Source of the DNA: CAYJOG01 sp964371695 [NCBI: uncultured bacterium] | Lineage (GTDB): Bacteria > CAYJOG01 | Direction of reading: 5' to 3' | Assembly (NCBI GenBank): GCA_964371695.1 | Contig: CAYJOG010000048.1 | Coordinates: forward strand, 1 to 11,357 | Length of the DNA stretch: 11,357 nt | Shown here: positions 6,892 through 11,357 of the stretch, one piece after another | Layout of the letters: each line of letters begins with the position of its first letter | Numbering within the stretch: position 1 is the stretch's first letter | Position numbers and translations under genes: made by a program | Notes under the pieces: model-generated | The model's input: only the letters and a program-made list of their open reading frames with translations | Database searches by the model: none | Told to the model about the DNA's origin: nothing

Positions 6892-8679
6892 ATGTCAGGA
6901 CCACTTTCCTCCACCACACACGCCGAGCCGTCATGGCCGCGCAAGGTGGGCTATGCCGGGGCGCAGCTTTCCGGCGGCCTCTTCACCATGGCGTTCATGA
7001 CGCTGTTGATGATCTATTACAGCCCCCCCGGCGGCAGCGGACGCGAAGAGTTGATGCCCATCACGCTCACGGGTTTCGTGCTGTCGTTCGGGCGCATTCT
7101 GGACTCGTTTTTTGAGCCGGTGGTGGCCTATCTGTCTGACCGCACCCGCAGTCGTTTTGGCCGCCGCATTCCCTGGATCGCCATCGGCTCCATCCCCCTG
7201 TGCGCGTTCTTTTTTGGTCTGTGGTATGTGCCCGATTTCGTGAAGGCCCCCGGCGCCAACAAAGCGGGCATCATCAACCCCCGCGACGAAGGTTACTGCA
7301 TGAAAAAAATCGGTGTGCTCAGGGCGCAGCACCCCAAGTCTCCCGCCGCGTGGGCGGATCAAGCCCTGAGCACCACCTGGGCCGGGCGCTGCGGGCCCAT
7401 CATTGGCCGTGAGCGCATGGCGCACCAGCAGCGGCTGTGCCTGGATGAAATGGAGCACCTCAAAATCCGCGCCCTGGCCAGAGGCGAAAACTGGCAGACC
7501 ATGGTGCGGCCCACCAGCAGATGCACATCTTATGGCGCGGGCTGCCCGCTTTTCCCCAAAGATCAGAAAATCACCGCTGCGGGCACAGGGGGCCACGGCG
7601 GGGGCGGCACCTTTGCCCAGGTGAAAAAAGACCTGGCGAAATACTGGAAGGTGGCCCTGTGGCTGGCGGTGATGAGCAGCGGTTTCTGGCTGGGTTTCAC
7701 CGCCGTGTTTCTGCCCCATCTGTCTCTCATGCCGGTGGTGGCGGTGACCGACAAAAGCCGCATGTCCATCAACCTCATCATGGCGATTTTCAACATTCTG
7801 GGCGTGCTGGTGATGCAGCTCATCCGCCCGGTGTTTGTCACCCTGGGTTTTGGCGACCTGAGCCTGTCTTATTTTTTCAGCCTCACGCTCATCTGCGGTT
7901 TCTCCATCCTGCTCACGCCGCTGCTCATCCGCGAACCCAAAACCGCCGGTCAGGAGCACCACTATGGTTTCGTCCAGTCGCTCAAATGGACCTTCACCAA
8001 CAAGTCTTTCATGATCTACCTGCTCAGCAACATCCTTTACAACATCGGTTTCACGGGGGTGCTGGGGGCCATTGAATACATCGTGCGGCTGATGCTGCAC
8101 CGCGAGCCGAACGACCTCATGCCCCTGGTGTACCTCACCATTCTGGGCGCGGTCATGATCAGCTTCACGGCCATGATGAAGCTCTCGGAAAGGTTCGAGA
8201 AACGGCACATCTTCACCACCAGCCTGTTTGCCCTGGGGCTGACCACGCCCATGCTTTATCTGCTGGGCAACAACACCATTCTGGGGTTCCCGGTGATCAC
8301 CGTGGCCTTTGTGCTGTTTGCGCTGATCGGCCTGCCGGTGGCGGGCGTGATGAGTCTGCAAAACGCCCTGGTGGCCGACATTGTGGACGAAGACGAAATG
8401 AACAACGGTTATCGCCGCGAGGGCATGTTTTTTGGGGCCATGGGGCTGATCGGCAAGTTCACCGCCGCCGCCGTGCCGCTGATGACCGCCTGGCTGTTTA
8501 ACATGGGGGGCTACTGCCACCCCGACTCCCCCACCAACATGGGGGTGCGCCTGCTGGGACCGGGGGCGGGTTTGTTTGTGCTGCTGGGGGCCGTGGCGTT
8601 CCTGTTCTATCCCATCCGCGAAAAAGAACTGCGCAAACGGCGCGAGGCTTTCATGACACAATCGGCTTCGAGTGAATAA
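6892..8679 (+). CDS. GPH/MelB-family MFS transporter with large TM3-TM4 insertion
   Basis: A 595-residue inner-membrane secondary transporter, likely a cation-coupled symporter of the glycoside-pentoside-hexuronide family. I count 12 hydrophobic segments, at about 23-44, 56-80, 93-115, 251-281, 291-315, 324-346, 372-398, 408-430, 439-458, 463-487, 508-537 and 555-575. The TM2-loop signature LDSFFEP...DRTRSRFGRRIPW (70-95) matches MelB's WDAINDP...TRSRWGKFKPW. D71 aligns with MelB D55, and E75 replaces D59. TM4 ends in FLPHLSLMP, like MelB IPFWSLVP, but the MelB D124 position is F273. Residues about 116-250 are an extra hydrophilic segment with five Cys (136, 167, 183, 211, 218). The ATG at 6892 is forced by an in-frame TGA at 6880-6882 and by TM1; no Shine-Dalgarno precedes it. 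The substrate is unknown. It is 23 bp from the Ntn hydrolase gene, so probably co-transcribed. Confidence 0.9.
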   Translation: MSGPLSSTTHAEPSWPRKVGYAGAQLSGGLFTMAFMTLLMIYYSPPGGSGREELMPITLTGFVLSFGRILDSFFEPVVAYLSDRTRSRFGRRIPWIAIGSIPLCAFFFGLWYVPDFVKAPGANKAGIINPRDEGYCMKKIGVLRAQHPKSPAAWADQALSTTWAGRCGPIIGRERMAHQQRLCLDEMEHLKIRALARGENWQTMVRPTSRCTSYGAGCPLFPKDQKITAAGTGGHGGGGTFAQVKKDLAKYWKVALWLAVMSSGFWLGFTAVFLPHLSLMPVVAVTDKSRMSINLIMAIFNILGVLVMQLIRPVFVTLGFGDLSLSYFFSLTLICGFSILLTPLLIREPKTAGQEHHYGFVQSLKWTFTNKSFMIYLLSNILYNIGFTGVLGAIEYIVRLMLHREPNDLMPLVYLTILGAVMISFTAMMKLSERFEKRHIFTTSLFALGLTTPMLYLLGNNTILGFPVITVAFVLFALIGLPVAGVMSLQNALVADIVDEDEMNNGYRREGMFFGAMGLIGKFTAAAVPLMTAWLFNMGGYCHPDSPTNMGVRLLGPGAGLFVLLGAVAFLFYPIREKELRKRREAFMTQSASSE

Positions 8680-8702
8680 GGCATATTTCAAGGAGTATTT
8701 CC

Positions 8703-9965
8703 ATGTCCATTCCCGTGATTGATCTGAACGGCAACGCCTATGAACGGGGCCTGCAGCAGGGCGTGAAGCTGGGCCATCACTTTGAGCCCATGATGGAAGC
8801 CTTTTATGACAGCGAACTGTGGAAACACGGCAAACCCAAATGGCTGCCCCAGGCGTGGGTGGAAAACGTGTTCCGCGTGGCGGGTTTTCTGGCCACACGC
8901 GACGACGTGCGCAAACACCTGCCCGCCCAGGCCCGACGCATCGAGGGCATTGCCAAGGGCATGGGTCTGGACGAGACCTATGTCTGGGGCATTCATTTTC
9001 TCGAAGTGATTTTTTGCGAAGCGGGGGCGAGTCTGGCCGCGCCGGGGGGCTGCACGCAGTTCCACGCCACCGCCGCCGTCACCCAAGAGGGCAGGCCCCT
9101 CACCGGACGCAACTATGACATCCCCAACATGCTGCTGCCCTATCAGGCCATCCGCCGCGAAACCCCCACCGAAAGCGGCCGTCTGGCCTCCATCAGCGCC
9201 ACCCACCTGCCCATGGCGGGCATTCACCAGGGGCTAAACGAGGCTGGTCTGGTGGTGGCCTGCAACAACGCCCGCCTGTGGCGGGGCGAAGATTTCAAAT
9301 ACCGGGGCGTGCCCTATTCACTCCTCGCCATGGAGGCCCTGGAAACCTGCAAAACCGTGGCCGAGGCCGTGCGCTTCATCACCGGTTTCAAACAGCGCAC
9401 CAACGCCGGCTTCATGGGCCTGATGGACGCATCGGGCGACTGCAAACTGGTGGAGTTCACCGCCTCGCGTTGTGAAGTGCGCGAGCCTGAAGCGGGCGGT
9501 TTCATTCTGCAAACCAATCACTTTCAGAAAATGACTGAGGCCAATCTGCCCGAAGGCACCTTCTGGACAGTGCAGGGCATGGAGGGGCTGGAATATGCCC
9601 GCAGCACCAAGGCGCGTCTGGCCTCTGTGCAGAAAGACGCCCGGAAAGCTGCGGGCAAGGTCACGCTGGACACGCTCAAAAAAGCCCTCAGCAGCCACGG
9701 CGAAACGGGCACGGGCAGCGACCTGACGGTGTGTTGCCACGGGGATTCCGGCAGCACGCTTTCCAGTTTCATGGTAGACCCGGTGAAGCGGGAGTTTTAT
9801 TTCGCCCTGGGCAACCCCTGCGAAAACGAATACCAGAAAATCACCTTTGCCTCGGCCCAAAAAACCGCCGCCCGACCCGTTGCCCCCAAGGCCGCAAAAC
9901 CTAAAACCCCGGTCAGGAAAAAGGCCGCCGCCGCCAGAAAAAAACCCGTCGCCGTGAAGGCGTGA
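8703..9965 (+). CDS. C45-type Ntn hydrolase (AAT-like acyltransferase/amidase) with basic tail
   Basis: A 420-residue protein of the acyl-CoA:6-aminopenicillanate acyltransferase/peptidase C45 family, which cleaves or forms linear amide bonds. The candidate nucleophile is C117 in PGGCTQF; in this family the precursor cuts itself before that Cys, giving alpha and beta chains and a new N-terminal Cys. Supporting features are the N-terminal GNAYERGLQQG (10-20), which matches the usual opening of the family, GRNYDI (135-140), the GLNEAGLVVACNN block (177-189) and QTNHF near 270. No signal peptide is seen, so action in the cytoplasm is expected. Residues 387-420 form a Lys/Ala/Pro/Arg tail with APKAAKPKTPVRKK, like histone H1 or bacterial DNA-binding tails and not part of the family fold. 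AGGAG (8691-8695) lies 7 bases before the ATG. The gene follows the transporter by 23 bp. Family confident; substrate unknown. Confidence 0.87.
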   Translation: MSIPVIDLNGNAYERGLQQGVKLGHHFEPMMEAFYDSELWKHGKPKWLPQAWVENVFRVAGFLATRDDVRKHLPAQARRIEGIAKGMGLDETYVWGIHFLEVIFCEAGASLAAPGGCTQFHATAAVTQEGRPLTGRNYDIPNMLLPYQAIRRETPTESGRLASISATHLPMAGIHQGLNEAGLVVACNNARLWRGEDFKYRGVPYSLLAMEALETCKTVAEAVRFITGFKQRTNAGFMGLMDASGDCKLVEFTASRCEVREPEAGGFILQTNHFQKMTEANLPEGTFWTVQGMEGLEYARSTKARLASVQKDARKAAGKVTLDTLKKALSSHGETGTGSDLTVCCHGDSGSTLSSFMVDPVKREFYFALGNPCENEYQKITFASAQKTAARPVAPKAAKPKTPVRKKAAAARKKPVAVKA

Positions 9966-9975
9966 GGGAGAATGT

Positions 9976-9994
9976 GCCCTCTCCCCTTGAGGGC
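9976..9994. repeat. Short hairpin after the C45 gene, decayed repeat copy
   Basis: GCCCTC (9976-9981) pairs with GAGGGC (9989-9994) around a 7-base loop, 10 bases past the C45 stop. It looks like a shortened member of the CCCTCTCCCT family. It could help end the transporter-hydrolase transcript, but no T-tract follows. Confidence 0.5.
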
Positions 9995-10023
9995 TTGTCA
10001 TGACCCACAAATATGGCCATCCC

Positions 10024-10054
10024 CGGCGTCATTCCCGCGAAAGCGGGAATCCAG
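10024..10054. repeat. ATTCCC-N8-GGGAAT (dRS3-like) repeat, left copy
   Basis: The 20-bp core at 10031-10050 is ATTCCCGCGAAAGCGGGAAT, a 9-bp stem variant of the ATTCCC-N8-GGGAAT pattern known as dRS3 in Neisseria and seen as a GTCATTCCCGC...CCAG repeat in many proteobacteria. The 31-base block is the inverse of 10341-10371 at 29 of 31 positions. Confidence 0.85.
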
Positions 10055-10076
10055 TCAAACATAAAACACCTTATTC

Positions 10077-10101
10077 CCCTCTCCCCTTTACGGGGAGAGG
10101 G
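10077..10101. repeat. CCCTCTCCCC hairpin
   Basis: A 10-bp perfect stem, CCCTCTCCCC (10077-10086) with GGGGAGAGGG (10092-10101), with loop TTTAC. It is followed by GTGGCCGCAGGCCGGGTGAG, the usual tail of this interspersed repeat type. It is related to but distinct from the CCCTCTCCCT copies at 1926, 2943 and 3100. Confidence 0.7.
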
Positions 10102-10180
10102 TGGCCGCAGGCCGGGTGAGGGGTTATTCAAAAGCAAAAATCCAAACAAGGTTTTTTCCTTTTGTTTTTAAACCACAGGC

Positions 10181-10252
10181 GCGACGCCCCCGTCGCGCAA
10201 CAACCAACACGAAATCAGGGGTTTTTGCCCTTCACGGCGACGGGGGCGTCGC
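10181..10252. repeat. Inverted pair of self-complementary 16-mers
   Basis: GCGACGCCCCCGTCGC (10181-10196) has an exact reverse complement at 10237-10252. Each arm is itself a hairpin (GCGACG/CGTCGC around four C or four G), and the two can pair across the 40-base spacer, so two alternative folds exist. Outer CCACAGGC (10173-10180) and GCCTGTGG (10289-10296) can extend the larger fold with unpaired bases between. Confidence 0.7.
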
Positions 10253-10340
10253 CGCTACTCAGGTAAACCTGACAGCAATGGGCGAGACGCCTGTGGCTAC
10301 TGCGGTGTCACCAGGAAACGAAGTTTTTGTCCATGTTTTG

Positions 10341-10371
10341 CTAGATTCCCGCTTTCGCGGGAATGACGGCG
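10341..10371. repeat. ATTCCC-N8-GGGAAT (dRS3-like) repeat, right copy
   Basis: The core at 10345-10364 is the exact reverse complement of 10031-10050. With flanks the match is 29 of 31. It lies 53 bases past the cofH stop on its transcribed side, so it could also serve as an RNA 3'-end hairpin for cofH; no T-tract follows. Confidence 0.85.
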
Positions 10372-10423
10372 GGAGACAATGGGATTTTTTCTTTTACCAA
10401 CTTCCATCTTCCGGCCCGAAAAC

Positions 10424-11357
10424 TCAGCAGGCCCGGACCACATCCGCGCTCAGGTGCGCCGTGGCGGCCTCGGCCTCTGGCGTGGCGCTGTGCCACTTCT
10501 CACCCAAAAAGCGCTCCACGTGGGGGCTGGGGGTGACAAGCGGCTCATAAAGCGTGGCCCGCCGCCAGGGGGTGAAACCGGCCTCTTGCAGGCTGCTCAG
10601 AATGCGCCGCTCACTCAGGCCCGTGCCGTGGCCGCCCCCCGCTAGGCGCGTAATGCTTTCTTCATAAAGCGTGCCCGAATAATCGTCGCAGATATCCAGC
10701 AGTGAAATGGCGAAGGGTTCCCCCAGCTTCACCCAGCTCACCTGCAAATGCCCAATCACGGTGCCCATAAAAAGCCGCGTCACGGCGTAGAACCGTTCGA
10801 TGGCCTCGCGGGAAATGACCTCAGTGCGCCCGGTGGTTTTGCCCAGGCGCGTGAGGGTGGGCACAAACAGCAGGGGCACAAACTCGCTGATCAGTCCCGT
10901 CTGCTGCTGGATGGCCCGGATCACCCCCAGGTGGTGCGCCACGTGGGCGGGGGTTTCAATGTGGCCGAACAGAATGGTGGCGGTGCTGGGGTGGCCCAGG
11001 CGGTGGGCGGTTTTCACCACATCCACCCAGTCCTGGCCCGTGAGCTTGCGACCGGCCACCCGGCGGCGCACATCGGTGTGCAGAATCTCCGCCGCCGTGC
11101 CGGGCATGGAGTCCACACCGGCAGCCATGAGGCGCGAAATGATTTCTTCCACGCCCAGGCCGGTGCGCAGGTGCAGGGCGTGGATTTCCTCGGGGCTGAA
11201 GGCGTGCAGGTGGGCATGGGGGAACCGCTGTTTCAGCCCCCGGCTCAGGTCCAGATAAAAGTCAAAGTCATAGGCCGTGTCGATGCCTCCCTGAATGCAG
11301 AACTCATCCACCCACGGCGTTTCGGCGGCTTTCTCAAAACATTCCTCAAGCGTGAAA
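10424..11357 (-). CDS. cofH: CofH, tyrosine-uracil lyase/transferase subunit of Fo synthase (5' end outside window)
   Basis: The C-terminal 310 or so residues of a radical-SAM enzyme that joins the tyrosine side chain to 5-amino-6-ribitylaminouracil in making Fo, the deazaflavin of F420. The frame is open to the window edge; the GTG at 11309-11311 is internal, since the preceding codons read ...AAETPWVDEFCIQGG in family register. Family blocks include CIQGGID, HAFSPEEIHAL, GVDSMPGTAAEIL, FGHIETPAH, EFVPLLFV, QVSWVKLG and YSGTLYEESITRLAGG. HAFSP, PGTAAEIL and SWVKLG favour CofH over the menaquinone enzymes MqnC and MqnE, which have PGGGAEI. The radical-SAM CxxxCxxC lies upstream, out of view. 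A fused CofG domain (FbiC) cannot be excluded. The gene converges on the C45 gene across a repeat cluster. Confidence 0.92.
   Translation of the reverse strand, partial: FTLEECFEKAAETPWVDEFCIQGGIDTAYDFDFYLDLSRGLKQRFPHAHLHAFSPEEIHALHLRTGLGVEEIISRLMAAGVDSMPGTAAEILHTDVRRRVAGRKLTGQDWVDVVKTAHRLGHPSTATILFGHIETPAHVAHHLGVIRAIQQQTGLISEFVPLLFVPTLTRLGKTTGRTEVISREAIERFYAVTRLFMGTVIGHLQVSWVKLGEPFAISLLDICDDYSGTLYEESITRLAGGGHGTGLSERRILSSLQEAGFTPWRRATLYEPLVTPSPHVERFLGEKWHSATPEAEAATAHLSADVVRAC

Larger units (their letters stand above)
9966..10423. other. Gene-free 458-bp repeat cluster between convergent genes
   Basis: This lies between the 3' ends of the C45 gene (+) and cofH (-). No credible gene is seen. 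It holds a decayed CCCTCTCCCC hairpin (9976-9994), a second CCCTCTCCCC hairpin (10077-10101), two inverted 31-bp ATTCCC...GGGAAT repeats (10024-10054 and 10341-10371), and a pair of inverted 16-mers (10181-10196 and 10237-10252). The two halves of CCACAGGC/GCCTGTGG (10173-10180, 10289-10296) add another nested pair. Confidence 0.65.

Noticed and set aside
7237-7641. Frameshift or assembly error as the cause of the transporter insertion
   Set aside because: TM3 and TM4 on both sides are in the same frame, the insert has no stop, and its third-position GC is similar to the flanks.
6931-8898. Long minus-strand open frame opposite the transporter
   Set aside because: His/Gln/Gly-rich translation with no recognisable motifs, while the plus strand encodes clear transmembrane segments.
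9966-10423. CRISPR array or small RNA gene in the repeat cluster
   Set aside because: The repeats are inverted, of different types and unevenly spaced, with no regular direct repeats or spacers and no cas genes.
10424-11311. Reading the cofH fragment as a complete gene starting at the GTG 11309-11311, or as MqnC/MqnE
   Set aside because: Upstream codons stay open and in family register to the window edge, so the GTG is internal. PGTAAEIL, HAFSPEE and SWVKLG fit CofH and not the menaquinone enzymes.

Overview
The window is a GC-rich bacterial chromosome segment holding seven protein genes and an unusually dense set of intergenic palindromic repeats. A large Gly-rich lipoprotein with a lipobox-type signal peptide points to a Gram-negative cell plan. 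A CofH-type Fo synthase shows deazaflavin (Fo or F420) capacity. The repeats include ATTCCC-N8-GGGAAT hairpins (dRS3-like, common in proteobacteria), CCCTCTCCCT palindromes and ACAGGC/GCCTGT hairpins. I cannot name the taxon; a proteobacterium or another Gram-negative phylum rich in such repeats fits best.

Layout. 61-312 (-) encodes a small single-cluster ferredoxin. It is divergent from 526-1878 (+), a Mrp/NBP35 P-loop ATPase with an N-terminal DUF59 and a C-terminal DUF971 domain, the architecture of plant HCF101, an Fe-S carrier. The pair suggests an Fe-S theme at the left edge. 2011-2880 (-) is an alpha/beta hydrolase of the SERHL-like group, bracketed by inverted copies of a CCCTCTCCCT repeat. 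3342-6587 (-) is a 1081-residue predicted lipoprotein with a helical middle, a calcium-binding TSP3-like stretch and five recurring carboxypeptidase-regulatory-like beta-sandwich signatures. A clear intrinsic terminator lies downstream of it at 3205-3233.

6892-8679 (+) is a GPH/MelB-type major facilitator with a cysteine-containing insertion of about 130 residues, predicted periplasmic, between TM3 and TM4. It is followed 23 bp later by 8703-9965 (+), a C45/acyltransferase-type Ntn hydrolase with a histone-H1-like basic tail. The two look like one transcription unit that could import and cleave (or acylate) a small amide. The right edge, 10424-11357 (-), carries the 3' part of cofH; the rest of the gene, including the radical-SAM cysteines, lies outside.

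The three long gene-free stretches (2881-3341, 6588-6891, 9966-10423) hold most of the repeats. The last has nested inverted repeats bracketing 10024-10371. I see no tRNA, rRNA, CRISPR array, transposase or phage gene. The best candidates for something new are the transporter insertion with its co-transcribed Ntn hydrolase, and the modular lipoprotein.
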